DNA of 64,000 bases from Bugula neritina. Its lineage: Eukaryota > Bryozoa > Gymnolaemata > Cheilostomatida > Bugulidae. A model generated the notes under the pieces. The model was given only the letters and a program-made list of their open reading frames with translations, made no database searches and was not told the origin of the DNA. The DNA lies in contig OZ037766.1 in the NCBI GenBank assembly GCA_964035545.1, positions 17,182,222-17,246,221 on the forward strand. The letters run 5' to 3'. Below, in pieces: positions 53,601 through 63,567 of the stretch. A program made the translations under genes and the position numbers. Every line of letters begins with the position of its first letter. The first letter of the stretch is position 1.

Positions 53601-55097
53601 ATGACTTCATAAGCATTTTTTACACTATTTATTAAATCAAAGGGACAACAAAATATAAGTGCATTGGTGAATAAAATAGCCGATAGGTTATAGTTGGTTA
53701 AGTGATAAAAACTTACTATACAAGTTTGACTTTAGCTATGCAAGAAGTCAAGGTCAACAAGAGTACTATGAAAAAACATTTTTTATTAAAAACAACTTTA
53801 CACTAAGGAACTAAATCATTTACAGTAATTTGGCTCCTTCCAGTATGGGTTAGCTCATTTAATAAGTAACAAATTGTGGTAATTTGAACCATTTGTTTTC
53901 CACCACTTATGCCAATTTTTAATAAGTAGTTAGTAACTTACAGCCAACTTCAAACAATTGGCAGTGTGAAGGGGAAATCAAAACCATAGCCAAGACAAGT
54001 TAGTGGCAACTATGATTAGTCAAGCCATAGCTTAAACAAAGTAATTTTAAGTCAAGTTAAAGCAAAGTGAATAAATGGCTTGATCAAACTCAAGTCAATT
54101 GAAAATGACTTGCGATTACTTGATCAATACATATGATTTTTAACAAAAACAATACATATGATTGATAGAAATAGAGCTGATATGTATTTGCCTGTATTTA
54201 GCAGCACATCTCACATTGCAAATCTCTAACAAGTTAAATACAGCAAATAGTTTTAAATTTTGAACTGACCCAAGTGTTTTACTTGAATACTGCAGTATTG
54301 ACCCTCAAAGCTCTCTGGCATTAAAGAGAAACTACTTTCTGATGTGCAACTAGAATTATAGTATGACTTTATGTTCTGGCATTCATCAAAGTCTCCTAGC
54401 CATGCCAAGTTGCCAGTCAAAATTCCTGACCCAGGCTTACCCCATGCATCTATCACTAGAAGATAGAGGAAACTATATAAAAGACATGAGTGCCAAAACA
54501 TGGTTTGTAACATGAATACAATTATTGTGTTGAATTCAAAATATCTCAGTAACTATAAACAACATTGAAACAGCATCAATGGACACCAGAATGCATTTTA
54601 TGTACTAGCAATTTAATAAGTAATAAAAGCAAGTGTAAATATAACAACCTTTTATTTAACCAGTATACAAATGTAAAAAGATGGTTTTGATCTAGAACCT
54701 AGACTTATAGGTAATTTGAAGAGTTCAACAATTGATGAGAAGTTGATGAGTCAATTTTGTAAATATGCTGTCACTTACTTTTTACTGCCCAGCGATATTC
54801 GACAGAGTCACTAGTGAGACTTTCCAGAAGATAAGCTGTCTGTTTGTAGCATAATTCCGTAGAGTCAGCAGCTGCAATCATCTCAAACACATGTTTCGCT
54901 GATAAAGTGTAGCCAGTAAAATTTACTTTTCTGAAATAGTAGCTGTCTGCAAGCTGAGCAGCACCATATGCCACCTTCTCTAAATCCCGCACTACTTGGT
55001 AAGGGTGGTTGTAAGCTAGTGAAGATTCATAAGTTTCTGCAGAGACTGAGGACCAAAGAGTTAGTGTTAAGATGAAAGCCCGGGTGTTAGGTGACAT
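24080..55097 (-). CDS. NRF-6-like membrane O-acyltransferase, 13 exons with a 24-kb intron
   Basis: Exons (minus): 55097-54779, 54455-54283, 53367-53141, 52914-52790, 52320-52153, 51804-51603, 27527-27359, 27072-26993, 26493-26386, 25976-25844, 25609-25420, 25187-25045 and 24205-24080. The sum is 2163 nt, giving 720 residues, with all phases consistent. Residues 1-20 are a signal peptide. About 25-200 is a cysteine-containing NRF domain ([21 protein letters not shown]). About 295-700 is a multi-pass acyltransferase-3 domain: [18 protein letters not shown] with a candidate catalytic His, [29 protein letters not shown] across the giant intron, [14 protein letters not shown], and [13 protein letters not shown]. 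In worms NRF-6 relatives affect lipid and drug transport; the substrate here is unknown. It could be two genes only if the in-phase join of exons 6 and 7 were chance. Confidence 0.88.
26521..26690. repeat. (TA)n tracts with the word CTCAATCTGTGNACAG
   Basis: Two TA tracts (about 26531-26554 and 26573-26625) adjoin two copies of ATCTCAATCTGTGGACAG / ATCTCAATCTGTGAACAG. The same word lies next to the (TA)n at 59583-59598 (inverted) and at about 61171-61186, so it is a dispersed repeat tied to TA microsatellites. It lies in an intron of the NRF-6-like gene. Confidence 0.6.
28170..30960 (+). pseudogene. BEL/Pao LTR retrotransposon relic (gag-pol)
   Basis: 28205-28444 is a DUF1759-like gag piece ([13 protein letters not shown]). 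Two zinc knuckles follow: [14 protein letters not shown] at about 28635-28676, and a second near 28730 in another frame. RT pieces lie at about 29255-29520 with motifs of the Pao RT ([24 protein letters not shown]), and the frame stops before the YxDD box. 30268-30762 is the RNase H/linker region ([26 protein letters not shown]). There are many stops and frameshifts and no LTRs recognised. It is antisense to the host gene. It cannot be active as seen. Confidence 0.8.
31086..31584. repeat. long direct repeat, copy 1
   Basis: This 0.5-kb stretch matches 32480-33068 with many substitutions and some indels. Shared words include TGTATAAATAGCTTAGTC, TCTTGCAGTTTTTAAATTC and ACCTAGTAAAGTGT. Together the two copies frame the ORF at 31.7-32.3 kb. 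They may be old LTRs or a tandem duplication. Confidence 0.7.
31690..32343 (+). pseudogene. FEN/XPG-like, cysteine-rich invertebrate protein fragment (probably mobile-element derived)
   Basis: Two overlapping frames make up one degraded product. 31694-31855 carries [20 protein letters not shown], reminiscent of the GCD...GKGKK motif of a protein family repeated many times in invertebrate genomes. After a frameshift, 31840-32343 carries [19 protein letters not shown] and [10 protein letters not shown], and ends with a short Cys cluster ([14 protein letters not shown]). The GCD...GKGK motif resembles the metal and H2TH region of FEN1/XPG nucleases; that is an inference. The first part is cut off. 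It lies between two direct repeats. Confidence 0.55.
32480..33068. repeat. long direct repeat, copy 2
   Basis: A diverged copy of 31086-31584, made longer by an insertion of roughly 100 nt near 32870-32960. It begins 1394 bp after copy 1. Confidence 0.7.
33470..34328 (+). pseudogene. Ty3/gypsy reverse transcriptase relic
   Basis: The frame at 33660-34328 reads as a gypsy [31 protein letters not shown], then the fingers/palm region and the connection to RNase H ([17 protein letters not shown]). The upstream piece (about 33475-33660) carries the usual entry motif in other frames. The catalytic YxDD position reads YADY, so the second aspartate is lost. RNase H and integrase are missing. It is antisense to the host gene. 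Confidence 0.85.
34330..36600. other. unidentified, probably degraded mobile DNA
   Basis: Short broken frames such as 36265-36534 are present on the plus strand but I could not place them in a family. 34330-34660 has LTR-like features (GATCATTTAGAGCTTG after a short CCCCGAGGGG palindrome) without a partner. Confidence 0.3.
36640..36800 (+). pseudogene. retroelement gag-like zinc-knuckle cluster
   Basis: Across two frames there are [27 protein letters not shown] and [14 protein letters not shown], that is one clean CX2CX4HX4C knuckle and two variants. Such clusters occur at the end of LTR-element Gag. A frameshift separates them. The parent element is unclear, possibly BEL/Pao. Confidence 0.5.
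37740..38035 (+). pseudogene. BEL/Pao integrase C-terminal fragment
   Basis: In the frame starting near 37905 the sequence reads [20 protein letters not shown], the small beta-barrel tail that follows the catalytic core of Pao-type integrase. Upstream frames are broken. It may be the far end of the BEL/Pao relic at 28-31 kb after later insertions, or a separate copy. Confidence 0.5.
38050..39370. other. no recognisable feature
   Basis: AT-rich sequence with only short chance frames on both strands. Confidence 0.4.
39380..39800 (+). pseudogene. ISL2EU-type (DDE_Tnp_4) transposase relic
   Basis: The broken frame reads [39 protein letters not shown] and later a region like the conserved tR.iA.lRIHVER block. 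GGRASD and D-V-V-M-A-D-K-G-F are the signature of this DDE group. Several stops interrupt it, and the terminal repeats were not found. It is on the plus strand. Confidence 0.6.
40285..40510 (+). pseudogene. second BEL/Pao gag (DUF1759-like) fragment
   Basis: In the frame that starts within 40320-40517 the residues [17 protein letters not shown] and, after a shift, KDGKKLDK match the RA(Y/F)R.KL..WP...PKDG core of DUF1759 gag proteins. It is distinct from the copy at 28.2 kb. Confidence 0.5.
40584..40761 (+). mobile_element. 5' LTR of a Ty3/gypsy element
   Basis: The segment begins TGTGATGTTC and ends CACAACA. It contains AATAAA-like ATTTAATAAATTG, and is followed at once by TCTGGCGACAAGGATTGG, the primer-binding/leader sequence typical of this gypsy group. 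Gag begins about 150 bp further on. The matching 3' LTR was not found. Confidence 0.6.
40762..41690 (+). pseudogene. Ty3/gypsy gag fragment
   Basis: 40933-41175 and the frames following read as gypsy Gag: LKDWP-like entry near 40850, then [16 protein letters not shown], and the [18 protein letters not shown] block that is conserved in these gags. A degraded zinc knuckle ([13 protein letters not shown]) lies near 41430. Stops break the frame. The element continues after the LINE insertion with protease at 44.4 kb. Confidence 0.75.
41700..44360 (+). mobile_element. R2-like LINE, partly intact
   Basis: 41800-42384 holds an N-terminal zinc finger ([20 protein letters not shown]) as in R2/NeSL-group LINEs. 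42549-43613 is the [52 protein letters not shown] and the catalytic AYADD. 43741-44463 continues the thumb (GGLGIPSF). Stops and frameshifts separate the three parts, and the usual C-terminal CCHC and restriction-like endonuclease region is missing or unrecognisable. It sits inside a gypsy element, between gag and protease, rather than in rDNA. Target duplications were not resolved. Confidence 0.85.
44365..44745 (+). pseudogene. Ty3/gypsy protease fragment
   Basis: The N-terminal side (44418-44450) has MEVDTGS, the aspartic protease active-site motif. The C-terminal side (about 44625-44690) has [14 protein letters not shown], the LLGRDWL motif of gypsy protease. The middle is frameshifted. 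It continues the gypsy element whose gag lies before the LINE. Confidence 0.75.
44746..45150. other. no recognisable feature; gypsy RT expected here but absent
   Basis: The gypsy reverse transcriptase should follow the protease but is not seen. The stretch contains TTCAAGCTTCAAAGCTTTCACC-like short repeats and AT-rich sequence. Confidence 0.4.
45360..45512 (+). pseudogene. Ty3/gypsy linker between RNase H and integrase
   Basis: The frame reads [20 protein letters not shown] and then a region like the vl.Y...GWP...L block found just before integrase in gypsy Pol. It is cut by the Harbinger insertion at 45516. Confidence 0.55.
45829..46716 (+). CDS. Harbinger MADF/Myb-like DNA-binding protein, 3 exons
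   Basis: Exons 45829-45979, 46102-46304 and 46393-46716 total 678 nt and give 225 residues, open throughout with matched phases. Residues 9-95 look like a MADF (Myb/SANT-like) domain: [10 protein letters not shown], then [21 protein letters not shown] basic stretch [10 protein letters not shown] follows. The C-terminal part ([18 protein letters not shown]) resembles a BESS motif. In Harbinger elements this protein binds DNA and brings the nuclease to the ends. It seems intact, unlike its partner nuclease. Confidence 0.8.
46955..48923 (-). pseudogene. Harbinger DDE nuclease (transposase), broken
   Basis: Minus-strand pieces in order: an N-terminal piece from the ATG at 48923; 48350-48190 ([10 protein letters not shown], with a stop); 48074-47885; about 47805-47695 (GELDGKHI, first Asp); about 47600-47350 ([11 protein letters not shown], second Asp); and 47281-46955 ([14 protein letters not shown], the Glu). 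All three catalytic acids are visible. An in-frame stop at about 48220, a one-base shift near 47555 and a disturbed N-terminus make it non-functional as read. Confidence 0.8.
48415..48565. repeat. degenerate AATAGTAATACT tract within the Harbinger element
   Basis: About 150 bp of AATAGT / AATACT words, the same style of low-complexity sequence as in CPSF6 intron 1. Confidence 0.6.
49190..49690 (+). pseudogene. Ty3/gypsy integrase relic
   Basis: The frame reads [20 protein letters not shown] then [16 protein letters not shown] and CRAC..CQ (zinc-binding HHCC domain). The core follows with a first catalytic Asp in HVDYAGPF and a VDAYAK motif. Several stops are present, and the frame decays before the glutamate. 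It continues the gypsy element on the other side of the Harbinger insertion. Confidence 0.75.
49691..50523. other. no recognisable feature
   Basis: The 3' LTR of the gypsy element would be expected here. Only a weak resemblance (GGAATTAGTCGCCATC near 49695) to the 5' LTR is seen. Confidence 0.35.
50524..51301. mobile_element. 778-bp TIR element (MITE), TTAA-type
   Basis: TTTAAAGGATTGCTCTATCT at the left end is repeated exactly, inverted, at the right end (21-bp TIRs at 50524-50544 and 51281-51301). TTAA at the border of each repeat would fit a TTAA target site as used by piggyBac-like elements, leaving AGGATTGCTC as the terminus. No transposase is inside. Confidence 0.7.
53478..53550 (+). 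tRNA. tRNA-Cys(GCA)-like sequence, possibly a pseudogene
   Basis: The 73-nt sequence has a 7-bp acceptor stem (two G-U pairs), an A-box TGGTGTAATTGG, a 4-bp D stem, anticodon GCA at 53512-53514 and a perfect B-box GGTTCGAATCC. The anticodon stem has a mismatch and the T stem pairs at only about three of five positions. It lies antisense in an intron of the NRF-6-like gene. No T-run terminator follows at once. It could be a tRNA-derived SINE head or a decayed tRNA copy. Confidence 0.45.
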
Positions 55098-57871
55098 TTT
55101 ATCTGTAAAATAAACTCTTATTACTGAAGACCTTTGTCCACTTTGAACTTTTTGCAAAATTACAAAATTTGGGACTTGGGATTTACTGAATTTAACTGAC
55201 CAATAAAAATATAATCCGGCAGGCAGAAAGAAGACCAAACTATCCCAAAGGGATTACTAAAAGACAACTTTAAATTATGCACTAACATTTCTTATATTGC
55301 AAAACTATCTTCTTATGCATTTATTTTGATGCTAGGCCTTTACTCACTTTTAGGGTGAAAATATTGGAGGTAAAATTAAAATGACAAGAAATGTGCTGAA
55401 TACAACATTTAAACTTTAATTACACTTGGTCCATAGTTGTTAGCAACAATTCTTGATAATAAAGGTGTGCTAAAATGACAACTACCTGTTTTCCACCTAT
55501 ACAAATGAGAACAGAGTTTGACAACTACCTATAAATGTTAGATATAGTTAATACAGCTATTAATAGTTATCAATTTAAATAGTTGACAGAGCTGTAAAGA
55601 CTGTGACAACTGGTAACCTGTAGTAATACTAATGCATATAGTATGAATATGAGTCATTTTACTTATTTTAGTAGCACTCCATATCTTAAGTTTTTGGCAA
55701 TTATTCATAATCTATATTTGAAAAGTTCGAAACTAGTCAAAAACATTCTGTTATGTTACAAATTACTACAGCTGCAGTATTCAGTAATTCTTTCTAACCT
55801 AATATAAGCACTAAACCTTTTTGGACCTGAGCAGACTTACTACAATAAAGTTTGAAGAAGATGCAGCAGAACCCGCTTTAGAAATAAAAATTTAAGTATT
55901 TTATTAAAGTAAATTAAATAGTGTGGCTACTCTACCTGTTAAAGCTACCTGAGCTTTAACAATCAAAATTACACCGACTCACAAAGTGACCTATTCCAAT
56001 GACACTTATGAGCTCTATGGTGACAAAAAATAACAGTAATGTGCTTTATAGTTTGGAAAACTTGAATACAAATTATGTAATTCAACTAGCATTTGCTGCT
56101 GTTTGAATTATTTCAATGAATCCACATACTGTTCTTGGTACCAGTTTGACTATTGACTCTAGGCAATTATCAAGTTTTCTAGACAGTTCTTGAAACTAAT
56201 TTAAGCATTTTGTTACAGTGGCAGAGTTTGAGACTAGTATTAAGTCTAGGCCCTAGGGTGATAGAAACTAGTCAACAACATCTGTTAGGTTACAAATTAC
56301 TACAGCTATGTCCAGTAGTACTTTCTAACTTGAACACTGAACTTTTTTTAATCCTTCTTTACTTTTGAAAGTAAAAGTTAAGTATTTCCAATTGCTATCT
56401 GATGACATATGACATAATATCACCAAGGGGGATTAATCACTTACTATTCTCAGCTGTTAAAACTACTTTTACAAACTGAAACCAGATAAACATAGCTCAC
56501 TTCCACACAAATAATATGTAACTAATGATTATAGAGAAATGGATGACAACTTAGCTAGTGAGATAGTAGATAAATAAAATGCTTAAAAAGAAATATAATA
56601 CACTCCCACTGAGCCAAAGTTGCTACTACAAGCAACAGCGGAAAATCACAAATAGGCTTACATCACTACTTTGTAAAATCATATTACCTCTCATTTTTAG
56701 GACAGCTTATGAGAAAAACTCCCAAGAGCTATCTAAATAGATCTAGTCATTTAAAAATTTAAGCACTGCCTATCAAATTGAATGGCAGATAAGAAACATA
56801 TGCATCAACACAAGGCAGGTTTTTCAAACAGTGTGGCTTGTGCATTTGGGGAAAAAATATAATATACAAACCATACTTATAAACCCTTGAAGCTAATAAG
56901 AAAAATATGCCCAATGTATCCATTCAAAAACACCTACTTGTCGATGTTACCCAGCTTTTTAGATTTATTCATATTTCAAGCGTTTCATTGTTTTATAATT
57001 GTCCTTAACAAAAGTGCAAGCTGCATTTAGTCTTCTAATCTCTCATAATAAATAATATTAATCTAATGGACATCATGTATTTTATAAATATTTTTATTCA
57101 AGCAGTTTAACTGGTTAATGGCGGTTTTATTCCTTACATATTCTTAGCTGGCAAGTCAACTGAAATCTAAATTGATTAAAGTTAAGCTACATGATTGGAT
57201 GACTTGGACATGATACAAACTTCTTTGTCTGAACCATGACTAGAATCTCTGTGACTACTACTTTACTACTAACATTAATGACAATACTAATAGTAATTTA
57301 TTATTAGTAATTGCAACATAAGGAATCACATGAGTATTGTAGTTGTGCTGACCTTTAAGTTAATAAATATACAACCGTCTTAAATTTTATAAAGATCATT
57401 ATTATGATTATTTATTATTCAATGTTTTAAACATTCAATACATTTATAGGTAGCACTACCAATTCCAAGTACGCCATTTATATAATTGACATTGAACTTG
57501 GTCTTAGTAAATTTTTCATTTGACTCCCCAACTTTCTTAAAGCTGGGTTAAAGTAAGAACATAGAAGCAGCTGTGTGACAACTCAATTAGTAACACTATT
57601 CCTCCATCCTATTTACTATTAGACTTACTACTAATATTAAGCTGAATAAATCAAGACTAACAATTTCCATTAGATTTTAGTCAAGGAAATTAGGTACTCA
57701 CCTGAACATTCAATGTGCCCTGAACCTAGCTCTATAACTCATCATCGTACGGCCACATAATTCTAAAGACAATACCAGCATCAATATGATCATAATAATA
57801 TTAGGTAACTTTTAAGTACATTTGTCTTTAAAATTATTAATTTTTAGAAGTTGATTTGGCAAAATTTAGAA
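55098..57871. other. upstream flank of the NRF-6-like gene, non-coding
   Basis: AT-rich DNA with no supported exon. It must contain the promoter, and perhaps 5' non-coding exons, of the NRF-6-like gene. Confidence 0.4.
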
Positions 57872-58090
57872 GAGGGGTGGGCAACTTCTTTCACTGGTGG
57901 CCAAGTTCAGAAGTCGGCCAAAACAAAGGGCCACATGATTGTATACATAATGTTTTTGTAATAAATTAATTTGTCATCAAACCTATACTGTGCTAATCAG
58001 AATGCATATAGCAGTTTTTACTTATCTTAAGCAGTAGCCGGGCCACTAAAATATAGGCAAAGGCCACAGGTGGCCCATAAACAAGTCCTA
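57872..58090. mobile_element. second hAT-like remnant
   Basis: It begins GAGGGGTGGGCAACTTC, followed by GGTGGCCAAG and AAAGGGCCACATG, and ends with GGGCCACTAAAA and AGGTGGCCCATAAACAAGTC. GGTGGGCAA with GGGCC(A)C subterminal words is typical of short hAT derivatives. No coding remains and the target duplication is not resolved. Confidence 0.45.
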
Positions 58091-58119
58091 GATGAAGACA
58101 AAGACAAAAATTATTATAA

Positions 58120-58745
58120 TCACATCAATGTCATTATGACTATATCTAGTAAATTAAAATTAACTAAATTTAATATTAATATTAGACAGTTATCATTTAA
58201 TTTATTGATAATTTTAATTAAATTGACTCAACTACAATAATTATAAATATAATATTCATACTGTTACAGTTGGTCTCAGATTGGGATTGATTTTTATTTT
58301 ATTTGCACTACATAGACTTAGAGTACCATGCTGCCACTACTAGTACTACTACTACTACTACTAGTACCCGTACGTGCGCACACATTTACAATTGTCAATG
58401 GAACTTTCACATTTACATAATCATAATGACGGTAATAATTCATTATTATTATCTGCAGAGTGCTGTTCACGGTTCACCATGTCAATGTTCATGTTTGAAA
58501 TTGCCATTATGATTATTATTATCATAAAGTGATTATCATTACGATTATCATTAACAATTCAGTGATTCACGTTGTGATTATCATTTATCCTTTGATTTTA
58601 TGTATTTGCAAATTCATCATTATGATTATTATTATGTAGTGGCAGTTTTTTAATTGTCAAATAATGAGTAATCATTATCATAATATTAATAATAATATTA
58701 ATAATGACAATATTATTATTATTATTATTAATGATAGTCAAAATA
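58120..58745. repeat. degenerate ATTATTATC / GATTATCAT tract
   Basis: Over 600 bp rich in ATTATT, GATTAT and ATCATT words. It includes a (CTA)n run near 58335 and an (ATT)n run near 58710. Confidence 0.6.
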
Positions 58746-58759
58746 AACATTTTCCTAGC

Positions 58760-59200
58760 CCATTGGCATTGGCAAATTAGGCTTAACTATTAGATGCAAT
58801 TAAATTTACTGCACCTACCTCGTTGGCTTCTGCTGCTATGCCTATTGTAATTTGTTATCTGTAGTCTCTAGGAAAATATAAGCCGCCGAGTTAAAATAAA
58901 GATGTTTGTTCGGTGGTGTTCTACAGTCTTTCCCGGGGTTGATTACTCACGCCCACACCTTAACGCATCCAATTGATTCTAGCAGAGACAATAGTTTTAT
59001 TTACATTGAACTCACCGTGCTGAAAAGATTGCGTTCATTGCTTGAACTCTACCCGGGTGCATTTCTCATCTACGCACTATGCACGCGCTTTCGGGCACGT
59101 ACTGATGCGGTATAAATAATATAGCCTACCTACGCCATCGCATATACGATCGGTATCCAGAGTAGCGACTTTAAGGCATGGAAAATCTTATGCACTGCGT
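58760..59200. other. CpG-richer patch, function unknown
   Basis: Compared with its surroundings the stretch has many CpG sites (CCCGGG, GCACGCGC, CGATCGG) and a TATAAATAA at 59110-59118. It might be the promoter of a gene beyond my recognition or an LTR fragment. No splice-consistent exon was found. Confidence 0.3.
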
Positions 59201-59582
59201 TCTATGCCGCAAGTTTATATAAGTTATTAAGAGAAAAGTTTGCCTTTTTTTATTTTATTATTTTTTATTTCATGTGTGCATTTTTTTAATTTTGTTTATT
59301 GGTATAGTTTTAAACACAGTTTTTATGCATATAAAATTAAAAACAATTTTAAAACTCACTCATGCGCGTAAATACAAAGCTATAAAGTTTAAGTTTTGCT
59401 GTGATCACAATGTGAATATGAAAAGAATAATGCTAGCTTGCAATAACCATTTACACAAAATACAGTACAATTGCTGTAAATGTAGGACTAGTGAATTGGA
59501 TACAAATAGGCAAAGTAATACTACTTAATTTATGCTATCTTTAAATTGTTTAGCAAATAATTGACATGTAAATTATATCTGC

Positions 59583-59767
<185 letters not shown>

Positions 59768-59844
59768 TTCAACTGTAATTATAATTGTAATTGTAATTGA
59801 CAAATTCTCATGTAATTGTAATTGTAATTAATTACATTCATATG

Positions 59845-61530
59845 TAATTGACCCCAACCCTGTTACCCTCACTGCTATATCTACATGTGTTACTGCAAAT
59901 GGAAGTTAAGAAGCTTCTTAAAAGCAAAATCCAACAAGAACTTTTATGAGCTACGTACTGCATACCTTGTAGATAAATTTGCTGCCATAAATAATTTAAA
60001 CCTGAAGATGTATAAGTACTGTTTTCATAGCTGAGACTTTCAAAGCTAAAGTGAATAGTATTTCCTTGAGCTACCATGAGAAAAGGAGATGCTTTTTAAC
60101 TTGATACGTATACTATTGGTTATCAATACTTCAAGGAAAGATGGTTTCAAGTCTATACCAATTGACAAATTCTGGCTAATTCAACAAGCAACTTATACCC
60201 ATGAGCATAGCTGACAAAGCACTAAAAATGTTGCATGGTGCTGTTCAGCAACACCCATCTATGTGAGGTGGGATTTTCCTTAATGCTTATAGCTATAAAA
60301 TGAGAAAAGTTATGCCTTGACCTGCAGAGTGATCTGAGATGTATTCTGTCAAATGTCAAAAACAAACTAAACCAGGCTTAAGCAAGCTGCCACAACAGCA
60401 TCAACTATAGCTATCGCATTAATAAGCGAATGGCTTTGTCTTTTATATATTTATAATATAATTAGTACACCCATTATAATTATTATGATCATACCTAATA
60501 GAACAAAATTTATTATAGACTTGTATCATCTATTATGTCAGTCTTTTTAAAGAACCTATATGTAGATTGAATTTTCGAAATTGGCAAGTTGTTAGTAGAC
60601 GTTGATGGAAGGGGAAATGGATATGGAAAAAGTTGAAAACTATTACTTCAGCAAAATTGTCCAACTTACAGTTATCCACTCTGCACATCAGGGGGAATAA
60701 CTGCTTTTAACTAAGTATGGAATTGCCATATATATAACATTTCTCACAAATTGTTCAATTATTACATTCCCACATTTATACGTACTTGGGCCCATGATGA
60801 AACAAGTACAAAATATCTTTTCCATTTTAGTTATGCATGTAATACTCATGCCATGAAATTAAATTATTAACTTTGTATCAAGTAATAGGCTCAAATTGCT
60901 ATGTACCCCAGGAATTAAATTGCTTTATGTAGCAGAGCTTATAGGATAAAAAAAGAAAGATAGATTATTTAAATTTCACCAGTTGAAGATATTTTTATGA
61001 AACAATATTTTAAATTATACTGGTAACTAGGTTGCCTAACTTTTAAACTAGCCATTTTCATATATTTTTCTAAACATTAATCTTATATACTATAAGCCTT
61101 ATATATACTCGGACATATTCTATATATTGTTGTATGTAAGCCAAACTATTTGTTTTATATGCACATGTATATACCTCAATCTGTGTGCAGCAGCTTATTG
61201 CCACCTCTTCAGCACTGAAAATAGTACTTTGGCCCAAATCTATAAGTTTATGGTGCGCAATTATGCTTTTACTAAAGCATAATTAAATATATTTATGACA
61301 TATGCATTTTAATAACTTAATACTGATCAATTTAATGACTGTAATTTGGCCATTTAAAGCAGTTTAATGTCAAAAAGTAAACTGCGTAAAATAGAGAATA
61401 GTTACAAAATCATATGAAGAACCATATTATTATAAAGCTTCCACTGGTTTAAACTTACATTAAGTAAGGTGCAGCTTGATCATACTTGCCTAATCTTAGT
61501 CCTTTTTTTTATAAAAACAGCTATAACATG
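59845..61530. other. non-coding DNA
   Basis: No exon or RNA gene is recognised. A copy of the word CTCAATCTGTGTGCAGCAGC lies at about 61171-61190. Confidence 0.4.
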
Positions 61531-61533
61531 AAT

Positions 61534-62425
<892 letters not shown>

Positions 62426-62829
62426 ACATACAACACAATTACCAAAAGGTGTAATTTATGCCAATGGGAATGTTTCTTTATTTTATACAAACCCAACATG
62501 TGTACTTTAAACAAGCGAAACGAACTCTTATCAACCCGCCGACACTCAAAAGAATTCTTACTGTGCAATCACAAAACCTAGAAACTCTGTAGCCTATTTA
62601 TATTTTATGTACTATAGTAAATAATATCCAAATACCTATAAAGTATAATCACCCAACAACAACTTCATGCATCTGCTATAAATTGTGTTTTTACATTATG
62701 TGTTTATTTCATATATATTAATTACACTTACAAACCTATATAACAACAAAGCCACTGCTATGTTTGCGTTACATTCTACGTTATGTTTAGCATGTTGATT
62801 TTCTTAATGTAAAAATATAAATCCACCAA
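62426..62829. other. non-coding DNA
   Basis: No exon, RNA or repeat is recognised between the (GT)n tract and the Penelope-like element. Confidence 0.4.
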
Positions 62830-62882
62830 TATTGTGCCTGAGGAGTGCCGAAGAGGCATGAAACTATTAGTATAGCGCAATA
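62830..62882 (+). ncRNA. hammerhead ribozyme, Penelope-like element 5' region
   Basis: The order is as in the copy at 11572: stem I TATTGTGC (62830-62837), CTGAGGA (62838-62844), stem II GTGCC/GGCAT with loop GAAGA, GAAA (62860-62863), ACT-ATT-AGT (62863-62871), then stem I' GCGCAATA (62875-62882). Stem I' differs from the 11.6-kb copy at two positions and still pairs in full. Two extra bases (TA, 62873-62874) lie at the cleavage site, so activity is doubtful. The Penelope-like ORF begins about 160 bp downstream. Confidence 0.7.
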
Positions 62883-63043
62883 AAACATCTAATTAAATTG
62901 CTCTTTTCTTCAATAATATAATTGCTCATAATAATTTGAGCACTTTTTCATCTGCTGTTTTTTAAAAAAACTCACGCTACGAATATTATAAAAGCTCCTT
63001 ATATAAGAAAATAAGTTGAGCACTCTATAAAACAGCTGACAAA

Positions 63044-63304
<261 letters not shown>

Positions 63305-63329
63305 TATCTTTATGAGCTAGCAATTTGAT

Positions 63330-63529
63330 TATAAATAGGTATACGAGAAACATTGTTGTTTTTTTACTTTATTAGGTAAAGTAATTACACTGATATTTCG
63401 GGTACCACTGTACCCATCTTCAGAGTAGCAATTCATTGCTACTCTGAAGATGGGTACAGTGGTACCCGAAATATCAGTGTAATTACTTTACCTAATAAAG
63501 TAAAAAAACAACAATGTTTCTCGTATACA

Positions 63530-63537
<8 letters not shown>
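63330..63537. repeat. 208-bp palindrome with hammerhead-like hairpin
   Basis: Two 103-bp arms are inverted copies (one mismatch noted, near 63339) around TC at 63433-63434. Each arm contains CTGAAGA, then T, then the hairpin GGGTAC-AGTG-GTACCC, then GAAA (63444-63471 on the plus strand). This is the hammerhead core layout with one extra base. No matching stem I was found. (AT)n lies on both sides (63204-63300 and 63535-63562). Confidence 0.75.

Positions 63538-63567
<30 letters not shown>

Noticed and set aside
51599-55097. A separate truncated NRF-6-like gene at 51.6-55.1 kb
   Set aside because: It lacks the second half of the acyltransferase domain, which is found in phase at 24.1-27.5 kb on the same strand with no second start.
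63444-63471. Third palindrome as an active hammerhead ribozyme
   Set aside because: There is one extra base between box 1 and stem II and no matching stem I, so it is kept only as a hammerhead-like hairpin.
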